From the NCBI GenBank assembly GCA_030141605.1, contig JAQGDQ010000027.1, positions 299,812 through 363,811 on the forward strand: 64,000 nucleotides of DNA, in the 5' to 3' direction. A model generated the notes under the pieces. That model did no database searches and was not told the DNA's origin. It saw only the letters and a list, made by a program, of their open reading frames with translations. Below are positions 42,370 to 55,350 of this stretch, in pieces. The DNA is from Tubiluchus corallicola (taxonomy: Eukaryota; Priapulida; Priapulimorpha; Priapulimorphida; Tubiluchidae). Every line of letters starts with the position of its first letter. Within the stretch, counting starts at the first letter, position 1. The translations under genes and the position numbers were made by a program.

Positions 42370-43050
42370 TGCTGTAGAAAAACTTGGGTGTTTGCAGACT
42401 TGTTTCTCATGAATCCAATCTATATTTCTTTTTTCAATAGCATTAACAAACTTTTGGATAGCCCCTTTGAGGTAAACAATTCCACAAGTCAATTGTCCTG
42501 TGTCTGAAAAAATATTTTCTTAAATCCTGCTTAAAACTTGTACAATTGTAACTGATGTCCTCGCATTGCCTGTTATTTATGTGAAGATAACTGTCTTGTT
42601 ACACAACAAATATCACAACGTGCTCACCGTTATGGTAAGCATCATTCTGCTATGGCTAATAAATGTGAAGAAGTTTCCAATATCCACTTCATCATTTCTT
42701 TTAATAACTTCGAATGTTTGTATTGAATCAGCACACGTCCTTCTAGTTGATAATGTATGCGACTTAGACACTTATGTCACTGACTATATAGAACATTCTT
42801 TAACTCTTCAACCATTTTTATAACCCTTCTTTGGACATCCTTGATCAAACATGTCTTTAATAAAGTGTAGAGTCCAAACAGGACTAGCATATTCCACAAC
42901 TGGACGGACTTCGGATTTATATAGTGTGATGAATATGCTTGCGTTTTTATCATGCCAAGTAGCTTGTTTTGCTTTTTTGACTTTTATGGAAATGTGCTTT
43001 CCGGATTTTATGTATGATTTCGAAACTTTTCGAATTTTTTTTTAATTTTT
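42370..43050 (-). mobile_element. Decayed 3' part of a LINE reverse transcriptase
   Basis: The minus strand encodes SEVRPVVEYASPVWTL (about 42940-42870), the thumb-region signature of CR1/Jockey-like reverse transcriptases, followed with several stops and shifts by a GNFFTF segment and a C-terminal stretch resembling the usual WNSLP..VV..A..FK ending. It is clearly non-functional. It lies between LARS2 and RPL13. Confidence 0.65.
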
Positions 43051-43794
43051 TTAATGTTGATACTGTAATTTTTTTGTTTTTGTTCCTGAATTTTTCCTGT
43101 TTTCTAAATCTAACTTCACAAACAAGTTGGTAAAACCAAGCCAAGATAAAAATAGTTCTTTATTTTTATATTTGCCTAGTTATGCCGAAGATTAATGATT
43201 TAGTTAAAATGATAATTCAGGAGTTTCAGTGATGTGAATTTGACTGAGTTTTCTAAGTGTCTTTTTCTTTATCAGTGTGATATCCATAGTTGGAATTTGT
43301 CAATTATTCTGCTAGAACCGGAACTTGCTAACTGATTTTTAGATACCAAATTTTGTACATTTCTATTAGTGTTACTGGTGCATTACCTTGTGTATGTTCA
43401 ACTAATCATACTGTAGAGCATAGCTTAGAAGTAGGTCTTGCACTTTCTATGAAATGACGGTATAGGCAACAGTGAGACGATGTCAGCCTTTAAACTGTCC
43501 TTGCACCATGAGTTGTTAGTTAATAAAACTAAAAATGTTTTGTAATAGTTTTTGAGTTGAAATATACTATAATACCACACACACTACCAGCACCAGTGGC
43601 AGTCCTGTGTGTGGGTATAGACATGCAAACATATCTCATTTTATTGTAGTATTATTGTGTTACATTTAGTAAGCATCCTGCCAACAGAATGCCTATATTA
43701 TGTAGGCATTAACCATAGCTATTTTTACCTTTATTTAAGTATTGCAGAATGAAATTTTATTATTACCAGGTTCTGTCTCTTTTGCAGATTCAAC

Positions 43795-46700
43795 ATGCCG
43801 TTAAAACGGAATAGTATGGTGCCCAATGGGCACTTTCATAAAGATTGGCAAAGGTAATGTTTATAATTTGCAGTCAGAACCTTTGCTTTTAAATTCATTC
43901 AAGCACTGTTTACTCAGGTCGAATATTGTGCAGTGTTTGGCGCACTAGCCCATATACCGCATTTGCACTACTGCGCATGCACCAAAAATCTGGAAAACAA
44001 ATGCGGTATAGCAGCTGCCCGAGTACTGCACTGAGTTTCATTATACATGAAATTAGTTAATCAAAATTTTAGGTGAGGATTTTTATTTCTGGCTAATTTC
44101 TTTGCAAAGTGTTGTGGCATTTTGACTAGTTGCATTTAATTCTGTTTTTGTCTGTTTTGTGCATTCAGTGATCTTATCATCTAGAACTTGAAAATTTATC
44201 TTGTCTAACTTCTATAATAATGACAATAATGTAACATTTTTATTAATAACAGTAAATTATAGTGAAATAAAGTAGCTAGGCCTATTTCATTCTAAGAGAT
44301 TTTTGCTGGCAAAATCAAAAGAGAGGCCACAACGACTATCTCTGGTTTAAAAAAAACTGCGAGTAAAACTGCCTGCAAGCAAAAATAGTGTCCAAATTAA
44401 TGACAAATAGTCATTTTCATGTATAAAGAAACAAAAATTGTATGAAAATGCATTGGAACCAACTTGTAATCCTCAACCAACAAGTTTAGCACTTAGAAAA
44501 GATAATACCAAAATAAAATCAAAGAGTATATTTTATAGATAGTACAAAAATAGTATTAAGGAATAAAAGCTAAACAGCATTAGCTAAGCAGCAGCACTTA
44601 CATAACAAAACACACACTTGAAGGTAAATGGCTCATCAGCCCATATGCCATACTTCAGACGAAAAATGTTTGATTTTGATCTCGCCTGTCCATATATGTA
44701 CCACTATAATTTCAAATGAGATACTAAATGAAGTGTTATTGTTATTTATTGCTACCTATAATTAAGTCATTTATTGCTACCTATAATTAAGTCAAAGGGG
44801 CAGACACTGTTAAGATTAAGAAGTATGTAAAATTAAAAATATCAGTTCTGGAAACCAATGCTCATCCTAATTTTATGGCTCAAAATTGATAAAGTATGTC
44901 ATTTTATTAAATTTAAAATTTAAATTTGATTAATTAATATTTTGATATATATTATTATTAAATAAAAAGGAAAAGACGATTAACTCCATACATTTCAAAA
45001 GCTTCTGATGCAGCTCAGTTTCTGTTGCTGAGGTATTTGGGAAGCCTGGCCAGACTGAGTAAGCATGAGTAGTATATGGGGCAGTGACCAAGTGCTGCAA
45101 TGTGCGGTATAGTAAAGAATCAATTACGTCTGAATATTTAGTGGGGATGCCTTGCTCGTCTCGCGCAGCTTTGTTACAAACTTGAGCGGTGTGATCGAAG
45201 CAGGAAATTGAAAACTCTGTGATTAGTTTTTTCGACTGAATCGAATGAGAGACTTGAGAGCAATGTGATCCAGGAATATGTGGTAGATATTCAAACTATT
45301 ATACAGGCTTTTGAGACATTTGTAAGCAGTCGTGGCCGATGTTGAGTTAGAAAATGACCTCTTTGATACGCCTCAAGATCGCAGTTTGCACAAGACTTTC
45401 CGACCAAATATTGAAATGTGTGATAGATTCTTTACTGTTTCAGCATTGCTTGTTGTAATAAATTATTTTGTGCAATTATTCAGTGTTTTTGTATGTCCCC
45501 AGCAAAAGGTTAGGTGTGACCTTGTACTTTACGTGTGTTTGTGCCTTGAAGATTCTTTTTTCCACGCATTGACTGTGCAGACGACATCCCAATTCAGTGT
45601 TTTCAGTGAATAATTAATTGTAATTAACTATAACATATAACCATTTCTTTTGTTTCAGATATGTGAAAACATGGTTTAATCAACCTGCAAGGAAAAAGCG
45701 GCGCCATGACAAGCGGGTTAAAAAGGCACGCCTTATTGCACCCCGACCAGCTGCTGGGCCATTAAGACCCATTGTTCGTTGTCCAACATTTAGGTACAAT
45801 ACGAAAGTGCGAGCAGGACGTGGATTCACACTGCAAGAACTTAAGGTAGTCCTTATTGACCACCACTGCAGGAAATAGTTCCAGACTGTATTATGTGTAA
45901 GGTGGCTACATCTGTTAATAATAAAGAGGAAACATAAGTTGGTATACCATTAAACAATGACAACTCAAAGACTGGCTATTGATAAGAGTTGTATGTTTAA
46001 ATTATAGTAATATACATTTATAATAGATTGGCAAGATTGATTACTATGATCTTAGCCTTCCGTGTGATGCTGAGGCTGTCGAAAGCAAGGCTGAAAAATA
46101 TAGCGAGTCACTCAGGATCTGAACCAAGACCTTGCAGTTAGAATTCTTATTTTCAACCATTTTAGCTCTATCACAGTAATGAGATACTAATTGTAACATC
46201 CTATAAATTACCTGGAATTAGATAGTGACTGCAAGTACCCAGAAATCAACAAACTATTGCAGTTTATTGCCCAACAACTGCAAACAACATCACTTATCAA
46301 CCTAGTGCATAACCAGTGACAATTACTAATTTAGGTCACTTATCCTAAACTAATTCATTGTATTTCAATTCAGAGTAATTTTATGAAGGTCATAACAACT
46401 TCTGATTGAGTCAAAAGGTCTTGAGTCATTTGGCATAAATTTTGTTTTAAAATGGTAAGCATTAAATAACTGATTATAGAATTGAATTATAAATTCTTGC
46501 ACTAAGAAATTAGATGTTATTTTTTTAGGGTGCAGCGATTAACAAGAAAGTAGCTAAAACAATTGGCATTGCCGTAGACTATAGACGACGGAACTCTTCA
46601 GTAGAATCATTGCAGGCTAACGTGCAGAGATTAAAGGAGTATAAATCTAAGTTAATCCTTTTCCCTAGGAAGTCTAAAAAGGGTGGCTCCAGTGTAAGTT

Positions 46701-47709
46701 ATTGCGTTTATGTCTTTGTTTACCAAAACCTTTGACTATTTATTAGTCGTGTTATTTTTGTTAACCATGCCAAGTTAGTTGTGCATTCTGCAAGTACATG
46801 AGATCGTACATAAAGAATGGAGCTAAGCGCAAACATGCTAAAATAAATTGAAAATGCCAATATGTTTTGTAATATATATTGCTTGCTTATATATATTAAT
46901 GCTTGCAAACCAGAACCGTCCATTGGTCAATTTTTGTCAATTTTTTGTTTTCGTAAAAACAAATGCTAAATATATTGCACTTTTATATTCTAGCATCAAA
47001 TTATCAAGAAAATGTTCAAAAATACTGAAAATGTAATTTTATAAACCGGTTTTCTCGCTAGAAACTAGTAATGCAATTGTAAAAAACCACTAAATTGTAG
47101 TTTTATGATTGCCAGTTTATATACATTTACCATATATATGTGCTGTACATTTAGACATTGGTTACAAGAGACTGTTGAAATCTAAAATTAAGACTAAGAG
47201 ATTATAACTCTGCTGCAGAGAGAATAGCGAGCCAGGAACCCTTCAGTTTTCCAGCTATTTTATTATCATCATTTTGTCCTTTTAGTGCCAAATTAGCTTT
47301 CACCATACATATGTAACATAGCAAACATCAATATATAATATAAATTTCCAGCAACTTAGTGTAGTGATTTTGCAGCACAAATAAAACCCTTGGGGACTGA
47401 TAAGGTAACGAGATGCATTTTGATACTTGTTAATCCCAGGTGTAGCTTTAAATTTTACTTGAAAGCATGTTTCTTATCTTTTAGGAAGAAGAGTTGAAGA
47501 TGGCCACTCAGCTGAAGGGTATTGTGATGCCAATTAAAGCAGAACATAAAAAAGAGAAGGCACGCATGATTACTGATGAGGATCGTAAATATAGCGCTTT
47601 TACTGCAATACGGCAAGCTCGTGCACATAAGCGTCTGGCTGGTCTGCGAGCAAAGCGAGCTAAAGAAGCAGCAGAGGAAGCGGAGGCAGCCAAGCCCAGA
47701 GGAAAGTAG
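43795..47709 (+). CDS. RPL13: Large-subunit ribosomal protein eL13
   Basis: Structural protein of the cytosolic 60S subunit. Exons 43795-43853, 45659-45845, 46529-46693 and 47485-47709 join in phase to give 211 residues, exactly the human length. Conserved blocks: [59 protein letters not shown] and [11 protein letters not shown] at the basic C-terminus. The ATG lies 7 nt after a strong splice acceptor (CTTTTGCAG), so there is an upstream leader exon or trans-spliced leader. Introns 1 and 2 hold repeats. No box C/D or H/ACA snoRNA was recognised in its introns, although ribosomal protein genes often host them. LARS2 is divergent, about 3.9 kb away. Confidence 0.97.
43953..44010. repeat. Hairpin repeat in RPL13 intron 1
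   Basis: Perfect 13-bp arms TATACCGCATTTG (43953-43965) and CAAATGCGGTATA (43998-44010) around a 32-nt loop. A related fragment (TGTGCGGTATAG) recurs near 45099, suggesting a decayed palindromic element. Confidence 0.7.
46035..46180 (-). repeat. Possible tRNA-derived SINE fragment in RPL13 intron 2
   Basis: On the minus strand there is an A-box-like GATAGAGCTAAAATGGTT followed about 40 nt later by GGTTCAGATCC, one base from a B box. It is followed by a unique-looking body with CAGCCTCAGCATCACACGG. No cloverleaf can be drawn. Confidence 0.4.
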
Positions 47710-47757
47710 TTCCACCTCTATTGTGTCATTAATGGTTTTGTGTATAATATTTGACAA

Positions 47758-47763
47758 AATAAA
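47758..47763 (+). terminator. RPL13 poly(A) signal
   Basis: AATAAA 48 nt after the stop codon, giving the short 3' UTR typical of ribosomal protein genes. Confidence 0.7.
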
Positions 47764-48912
47764 TGCCATGTACTTGATACATCAATACGAGATCTGTTTG
47801 ATTTGTGTATACATTCTTTTGAAAACTGACAAAATTACATCTCCTCGCATAGGAGACATGGTGTAAAACCTGGTAGGCAGTATTTATAGATTTTTAACAG
47901 TGGAACGTGCAGGGAGAATCTATCTAAACTTGCATTTTATGTTGGACACACTTTTAGGAGCAGGCACTTGTCACACGTACTTTCTAAATGTAGTGAGCAG
48001 TTAGACAGTATTAATATTAGTAAACTGTTTAATGTAATTCCATCCTTTCAAAAGTACCTTGCACTGAAAGTGCATACTGCACACATTTTGAACTGAAATC
48101 ATAAACTCCCTAAACTCGCTTATGTATGACTATCCTTTCTAAGCTTTTTTTGTGGTTTTCATTCCGGTACTAGTATTAACTGGGGTTCCATTTAGTTGTG
48201 ATGTGTAGTAATGTATCGGTTTACCTTACTGGAGTAGCCTAATTATGACGATTTTTGTCAATACCTGAAACTGGCCAGTAATAGGGAGAGCAGCCTGGTG
48301 ATTGGGGAACCTCCACAAAGGCTGTCACCGTATAATTAATGACAAATGATGATCTTACTGACCGCCTCAGCTTAGGTTTAAATTAATGCATCTGGGAGTG
48401 AGAGAAATATCCACATAAATATCTTGGTGACTAAGTTTCACCTCAAATGTGAGATTGTGGAAATGCGCCAAAGCATCATATTACTTATCCGACCTACCTA
48501 ATTTCATGTACGGCACGAATATTTGGCAGAAAGTGTCGGAATTTTACATCGAAATTCCTTCTCAGCTTTTTCACTAGTATAAGTTTAATAAGTAATGACT
48601 GAAAACAAATGAATAGAATACAACAATATTTAAAACATTGTCACATGCAACTAGGCTAGTGGTATTAGAGTAAATTAATATTTGTGAAAATGTTAGACTT
48701 GAATATAGTAGCAATAGCATAAAACTAATCACCTAGCAGTAGTGTTTAATTATTTAGTGTCTAGACAGTGAATTTCAACCGTGTGTAGAGCTCTGCAAAA
48801 CAATGGTGTAGTGGAGGAATTATGTGAGTCACGTTTGGCACAGTGTTAGAAATATTGTTCTACTACAGTAAAATACTGATTACCACACCAGATGCTGTAA
48901 TTCTGAAATGAG
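47764..48912. other. Gene-free stretch after RPL13
   Basis: No exon or element recognised. Confidence 0.5.
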
Positions 48913-49309
48913 TACAAATAGTCAACCTCGGATATAAGGGACACTTCCGGACCGGAAAAAAGCGTTCCTTATATCCGATGTCCCTTATAGCCAAAGTGGA
49001 GTCAGATCGAGGGTGTATCTAGACCTGTACTTTTACCATATTTTTATGGATTATTGCTACACATTCAGTGCAAATGGTATATAGGAAGCTCCTTCAGTGA
49101 TGCGAGGTGTATGTGACCGTGGAAACTGAGTTGTTTGAAGGCCGAGTTTGCAAAAAATTGAAGTTAAAAATCGGTTTTGCTATGATCATAGGGTCCCTTA
49201 TATCCGTGTACCTTATACACGAAGATTTTTACATAGAAAAAACGTTACGAAAAATCAGGACCGGTGTTGGTGGTCCCTTATAAGCGAGTACCTTGTACCC
49301 GCTTTTGTA
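48913..49309. mobile_element. Pogo/Tigger-like MITE
   Basis: The left end is TACAAA...CTCGGATATAAGGGAC; the right end on the minus strand is TACAAAAGCGGG...CTCGCTTATAAGGGAC. The CTCG.NTATAAGGGAC block recurs internally in both orientations (CCTTATATCCG, CCCTTATATCCGTG), as in Tigger/pogo-derived MITEs. It is flanked by TA on both sides and has no coding capacity. Confidence 0.7.
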
Positions 49310-51482
49310 TACTATCTATAATTAAACACAAGTTTTGATATTTTTGTTAAAAAACTGTTGGCGAAGCTGATGACAGGAAATGTGCAAGCTCCAGATTAAC
49401 CTTTATTATGTTTCTAGCACTTTAATACGCCACCTTATCTTTCAAGCAGTAATTATATCCTAGTAATTCTAATTACACACATGGGACTGTCTTAACTCTA
49501 CTGCCTGTCTGTATGAAGTGTTGATGCTAAGGGCTGTACAAACCACCTAACTATATATAATGCCTGATGTCAATAAAGTTCCTGCAAAAGGCTTTTATGT
49601 TGGAGTGGATGTGTGTCAGATTACCACTGACCTGTAAACTGGTCAGTGGTCAATGTGTGTGAAACAGGTTTGGCTAGTTATGAACACTTGTTGAATTTTA
49701 GTGTCCACTGTCCACACCCTGGAGAATTCGGTAAACAACGTAGTAACAAAATACTGCTGTGATTGTGCACCAGAAATCTCTGAGGAATCAGGTACTAGTG
49801 AAGTTTTTTTGTTCCTTATTGTTTTATTATACGTATTATGCAGTTCAGCACATTTTCTGATTTACTTGTGCATTTACAAATATCAGGAAGAAATGCTGAG
49901 GAGTTGTTAAAATATAATTTGGAAGTGACAACATCTTTGTATTTAAATCAGCAGTTCTACATTGGCTTGCGATTATAAATAACTAGATTTCTTATAGCAT
50001 CAAGAAAGCATATGTAATCGACAAGATAACTACAGCATTTTAATAATAAAATCTGCGAATGTGGCCAAGAGCACTGTAAACAGTTATTATTGGTATACCA
50101 CAAGAAAATACAAGCATGCCAAGAAAGAGAATGATGGGGTAGTTGAAGGGACTTGGTACTTGGATATAGTTTGAAAACAATTTAAAGCAATAAAAATCTG
50201 GCTGGACAAAAGAAGTGAGACAAGCGACATGTGGGGTGGACAAAACCAGTATGGGAAAGAAATGTAGGCTGATTATTGAGAAATAGGAAAGAGCAGTGGA
50301 GAAAAGCAATATGGCTTATCACAAGTACCCACATAACATCGTGTGGAAGACAATACAGGAGAAACAGAACTGAGATTTTTAAGATAATAGAGAAAGGCAG
50401 CTAAGAAAAGCAATATCATACTTGAAAGGAAATGAGAAAACGGAATGGAAACATAACTAAGTAACTTAGTAAAAAAGCTAATTATCGAATCAAATTTAAA
50501 ACAGTTGTGGAAGGTCCACATTTCATGTCATTTTTTCCTTCCTAAGTTTATTGAGTTGTCATTAATTAACGTTCATTTGTACAGATATAGTTTAATTTTC
50601 TCTTTTTGTTTTAACTTGAAACATTAATACTTAGGTTAAAATTATAGTAACCATTTTGTTATTTTCTGTTCGTTCTCCAGTTAAAAGTTGGAATATTCTA
50701 TGTATAGTAAATCATAGGCAAATGAAGTACATAATTCAATGAAATAATTAAGCAGTAAGCAAATGTTTTAAATTCTTTCTAATCTTATATATATTTACAG
50801 TTTATAATTATATATATATATATATAATTATAAATTGTAAATATATGTACTGTAGTAAGATTAAAAATATTATATATATGTATGTATGTTTGTACATACT
50901 TCAGTTTATATACAGTTAATATATTTATACTGCATAACACTAATTTAATACTCAGCTTGGAGTGGCTGACTTGATAACTGATTTTTGCCACCCCTTCCCA
51001 TTGTTTAGTTTTTTAATTTATACTTATTTTCCATGTATTTTTATTGGGATGAAAAATAAATGATTTGATTACCATAATGCAGAAGATACATCTGGACACC
51101 TATTGTTGTACATTAAGGGTACAGAGTACTACTACATGTATACATATTTCATACAAATACAATAAGTTATACAAATAAATAAGTATTGAACTATCACAGT
51201 ATTGAACTGCAATAAGTATTGAAGTATTGAATTTGAAACGCCATAACTTTTTTCCCCAAAGTGGATTTCAGGGAATTTTGAATATGTTATTCTGGAAGAC
51301 TTTCTGGGTACCTGTGCAAAAATTCAGCTTTACGCTATTTGTGGCTGGATCACAGCTTATTTTGACCGGATTATATATATAAACTACAAAGATGGAGCAT
51401 GTGTGAGGAAGTGTATGATTAGAAGAGGCTTAGAAAGTGTACAGACTACCGGATAAAGTATTGGGATAAACAGTTTGTAGTG
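49310..51482. other. Gene-free stretch upstream of ebony
   Basis: Contains the palindrome at 50789-50846. The open frames 49701-49910, 50040-50309 and 50273-50521 have no motifs. Promoter elements of ebony may lie at its right end but cannot be pointed to. Confidence 0.5.
50789..50846. repeat. 58-bp near-perfect AT palindrome
   Basis: Arms of 29 bp centred between 50817 and 50818 with one mismatch (50800/50835); the core is (TA)n flanked by AATTATAAA and GTAAATAT. Further out, TAATCTTA and TAAGATTA extend the symmetry with a gap. It would extrude as a cruciform and may be a small palindromic transposon. Confidence 0.85.
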
Positions 51483-51796
51483 CAGGGCCGGAACTAGATG
51501 TGGCAAGCAGGGGGGGGGCGCAAAAATTTTCTGGGAGGGCGAGGTATCCGAAGTGGCTAAATAATGGTTAAGCCAATTTTTAACCCCCTTTATACTACAT
51601 GCAGGCCTATAATTAGCATGTGTGTAGGACGGCGTAGCGAACATTTTTTTACCTAATTCTAATTCATATTGAAAATGATTACATGCGAACTGCAATTTTC
51701 ACTGCAAAAAAATTATTCGTCCGATTTTGCAGGGGAGGCGCAAATTTTGACAGGGGGCGTGCGCCCCCCCCTCGCTCCCCCCTAGTTCCGCCCCTG
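51483..51796. mobile_element. hAT-type MITE with intact target duplication, 255 bp upstream of ebony
   Basis: 314 bp. The left end is CAGGGCCGGAACTAG and the right end on the minus strand is CAGGGGCGGAACTAG, the usual hAT terminal motif. It is flanked by a perfect 8-bp duplication TTGTAGTG (51475-51482 and 51797-51804). Long G and C runs next to the ends could form strong secondary structure. No coding capacity. Confidence 0.9.
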
Positions 51797-52051
51797 TTGT
51801 AGTGGAACTTTTGGAAGACGCAATAAATCAGTATTATAAATATATTAATTATTGTTAAGATACTTGATAAAATTAAGGAAAATATTAGTGTCCAAACATA
51901 AATTTGAGAAAACAAAAACTAGTTCTATAATAGTTTAACTAATAGATTTTTCAGACAAATTGTACTTTATATCATATTTAAAATGAAGTCAGTAGAAATT
52001 ATCAAGAACAGCTTGACTAATTAGTTTGTTTTATCAGCAAATTATTTCAGA

Positions 52052-55000
52052 ATGAATGGGACTAAAAAGACCACAGGAAGTGTACTCAATGGGGAAATAA
52101 AAACACCTTGCACCTACAGGACATTACAGGAAGCCTTTGAGGAAAACGTTGATGATATTGCCGAAAAAGTTGGTATCATTTATGATGGCAAGAGAGTGAG
52201 TTTTGAAAACATAAACAAGAGTGCAAATAAAGTAGCTCGCCAACTTTTGTTCAGAATTGGTAAAGATAAATCACATGCATATGAAGCCAGTGATCCAGTA
52301 ATTGCTGTAAATATGAAACCAAGTGAGAAACTCGTTATCGCTATATTAGCGATATTAAAGGCCGGTGGAGCTTATCTTCCAATACCCTCATCACTTCCAC
52401 CTAAACGTATAGCATATATACTAAATGATTCAAACCCCATCATTGCTGTTGTCGATAAAGAAGCAGAAAAGTTTCCATATGAAATACCCGTGCTTGTTTT
52501 TGATGATATCATTCATAATGAAGAATGTGGTGAAAATTTATCCCAAAACAATTCCACATTAGCGTGTGTACTCTACACATCTGGCAGTACAGGAGTCCCA
52601 AAAGGTGTTCGCCTACCACATAAAGCTGTACTTAACCGGCTGAGTTGGCAGTGGCACGAATTACCATACGAACCTAATGAAGTTGGTGCATTTAAAACTT
52701 CAATCACATTTGTTGATCACATTGCTGAAATATTTGGTCCTTTGTTAAAGGGCATACCACTTGTTATTGTACCAGAAGGAACAACTCGTAACCCAGGCAA
52801 CTTTATAAACTTACTGGAAATGAGGAATGTAACAAGATTGGTCCTCGTTCCATCTCTTCTTCTCAACATGATCACTTTCCTCAAAATGTCATCTGCTCAA
52901 AGGAACAGGTTGCCAAAACTATCCAAGTGGATATGCAGTGGTGACGTTTTACATGCAAAACTGGCGAACGAATTCTTCGACTACTTTGCAGATAAAAGCA
53001 CATTATATAATTTCTATGGGAGTACTGAAGTAATGGGTGATGTTTCTTATGATGTTTTTCATTCGAAACTAGAACTAGATAGCAAGATTAAACATGGTAT
53101 GGTTCCAATAGGAAAACCAATTGACAATACAATCTTGTATGCTGTAGATGATCAACTGCAAATTGTGGATGAAGGGAAAGTAGGAGAAATAGTTGTAGCA
53201 GGACTTAATGTTTCAAATGGTTATGTTGGTGAAAGCAGTGACGGCTCGAACAAATTCAAAGCAAATCTATTTACCATGGACACAGCCTTTTCTTCTGTAT
53301 TTTTGACCGGAGATTATGGCTTTGTAGAGGACGGAACAATGTTTTTTAATGGACGACATGACAATCAAGTCAAATTAAGGGGCCACAAAATTGACTTGCA
53401 GGAAATAGAAAATGCTGCACAAACTGTTCAAGGGATAGAATCTTGTGCAGCCATTTGTGTAACAGGAGAAACAAGTCAGAAACTGGTTGTATATTTCACC
53501 AATCGTCCTTGTTCAAGCTGCATGGAAGAAATTGTCCATTCAGCACTGCATGCAAAACTTCCTTCATACATGGTTCCTAAAGCTATAAAAATAGCCAAAT
53601 TTCCTTTACTGCCAAATGGAAAGATAGACAGAGAGAAACTGAAAGAAATGTTCTTGAAACAGCAGCATGACTCGTCACTTGAACATGCACATGATGACAA
53701 CGAAAACGCTCCAGAAGTACAAATTTTGCTGAAAACTATCTCCATTGCGACAGGGATTCCAAAGAATCTCATTGACCTGCAAGCAAATTTTTTTGATATT
53801 GGTGGCGATTCAGCCACAGTTATCTCAACAGTAATGCGTCTACATGAAGAAGGCTACACTGTTGCTGTTGGCGATTTTCTCACAGCAAGAACAATAGCAG
53901 ATATAGTAACGCTGATGCAGAACAATAAAATTACCTCATTAGAATGTAAATGGAGTGAGTGTACAGAAAAATACAAGATAATTTCACTCAGTGAACTCGA
54001 AGATCCCAATGAATTTATCAGAATCATTTCAGATGCTACTGCAAAAAAAGAACCCTTAACAAGTAATGCATTCACACCTACAGAAGATGTTTTTGCTCTA
54101 GTGGCCAGCGTCTGGAGCACTTTTGTCAGCGAGGGTCTCGCCTATGGCATCGTTGACCAAAACGGACGTCTTGTTGCTGGCTCCTTAAGTTTCGATTTTC
54201 ACAACGAGCCAGTACTGGATGTTCCAGACAGTTTCAAAGTTGTCATGGATGTGTTAGAGAAGGTCGAGACGCCAGCAAGGATCAAGCTAAAGGGAAGAGG
54301 AGTATTTTACAATTTTCTCATTGCTACCGACTTGTCTCTTTCATATGAAGAAAACGTGCAGTTAACAATTCTGCTGGAGGGCACAAACGTACAACAAGCA
54401 AAAAAATATGGTTTCGATGTCGCAATTTGTGTTAACACACATGATATCACAAAGGTAAGACAAAAATCTTCAACATGGTATCATAATCATAATCAATGTA
54501 TCAGTAATTGTTAATGTGACTATGTTATTGATTCCCCGATTTCCTCCATTACCGATCATTGGTTTATTGTGTCTCTTCACTCAAATACATCGATGTTTAG
54601 TATCAAAGATCTTGAGGACCAATAAAAATTAAAAAACTGGTCCCATTTTCTCACCACCAAGACAATTTTTTCTCCTATCCACATTAGATGTTTCTATTTA
54701 TGCTTTCTTGATGTTGACATCAGCACTGACTTTAGACTGAATAACAGCAGCAGCTTCTTGGAACATCCTCTTAATTTAACAGCTTATCCCTGGTTATTAT
54801 CTTTCTGTAACCCATTTCCATTCCTGCCAGTAGCCTGTTTTCCTTCCCATCACCTCTTTCAATTTAAGAACAACAAAATGTTTTGAAAACTTTTTCTGGA
54901 AGATACAGCCCCTCTGTGGTGAACATTGGAAATGCTCTGAAAATGCCCTCTGGTAATGAACACAGATTATCGAAGTAACTTTTAGTAATTTAGTGGCTAC

Positions 55001-55210
55001 TTTTAAGCAGTCAGTACATAATTGCATTTACAGAGACATTATCAATTTGTTTTGCAGATGATATGTTCCAAAATCTTTGGCTATGAGTTGATAGATGCCT
55101 ACAAATACAAAGGACACAAATGGAATGGCAAGAAATACTATACTCATATGCCAAATGAAGCAGATATTCACGTGATGGTAAAATATCTTACTAAAGAAAA
55201 ATCCCATTGA
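52052..55210 (+). CDS. ebony: Ebony-type beta-alanyl amine synthetase (NRPS-like)
   Basis: Cytosolic peptide synthetase; in insects Ebony joins beta-alanine to dopamine, histamine and other amines. Exons 52052-54454 and 55058-55210 join in phase to 851 residues (Drosophila Ebony is about 880). Adenylation domain about 1-525: LYTSGSTGVPKG near 174, TFVDHIAEIFGPLL near 219 with the carboxylate-pocket Asp position, NFYGSTEVMGD near 320, LTGDYG near 419 and PNGKID near 521. Thiolation domain: FDIGGDSA near 582-588, whose Ser carries phosphopantetheine. About 625-851 matches the Ebony-specific GNAT-fold amine-selecting domain; exon 2 supplies its last 50 residues (GYELIDAY, THMPNEADIHVMVKYL). There is no condensation or thioesterase domain, as in Ebony. 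The ATG is 1 nt after a splice acceptor (TTATTTCAG). Dysbindin is convergent downstream. The amine substrate here is not known. Confidence 0.93.
54455..55057 (+). other. Intron of ebony
   Basis: GTAAGA donor and TTTTGCAG acceptor, 603 bp. If retained, the frame continues 20 codons to a TAA at 54512-54514 and would remove the end of the amine-selecting domain. Confidence 0.9.
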
Positions 55211-55350
55211 TTGGACAACTGTACAGCTAGCTTGAGCAATAGCAATTATCAGTCGGCCAAAATAGCATTTGTAAATTATACTGGACACACACTGTGTTAC
55301 GTACACCATACTACCCACGTGAATGTACCAGTTTTTATGGTGATGTTACA

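Noticed and set aside
45332-45613. 93-residue plus frame starting [12 protein letters not shown]
   Set aside because: Lies in RPL13 intron 1 with no known motif, and no exon partner could be joined.
45846-47484. Intron-encoded snoRNAs in RPL13
   Set aside because: No TGATGA with a matching CTGA, and no H/ACA hairpin pair was found by eye.
53476-54120. Minus-strand frames within ebony
   Set aside because: Shadows of the coding strand.
54455-54514. Single-exon ebony ending at 54514
   Set aside because: A GTAAGA donor at 54455 and the exon at 55058-55210 restore a homologous C-terminus; the read-through tail has no similarity.
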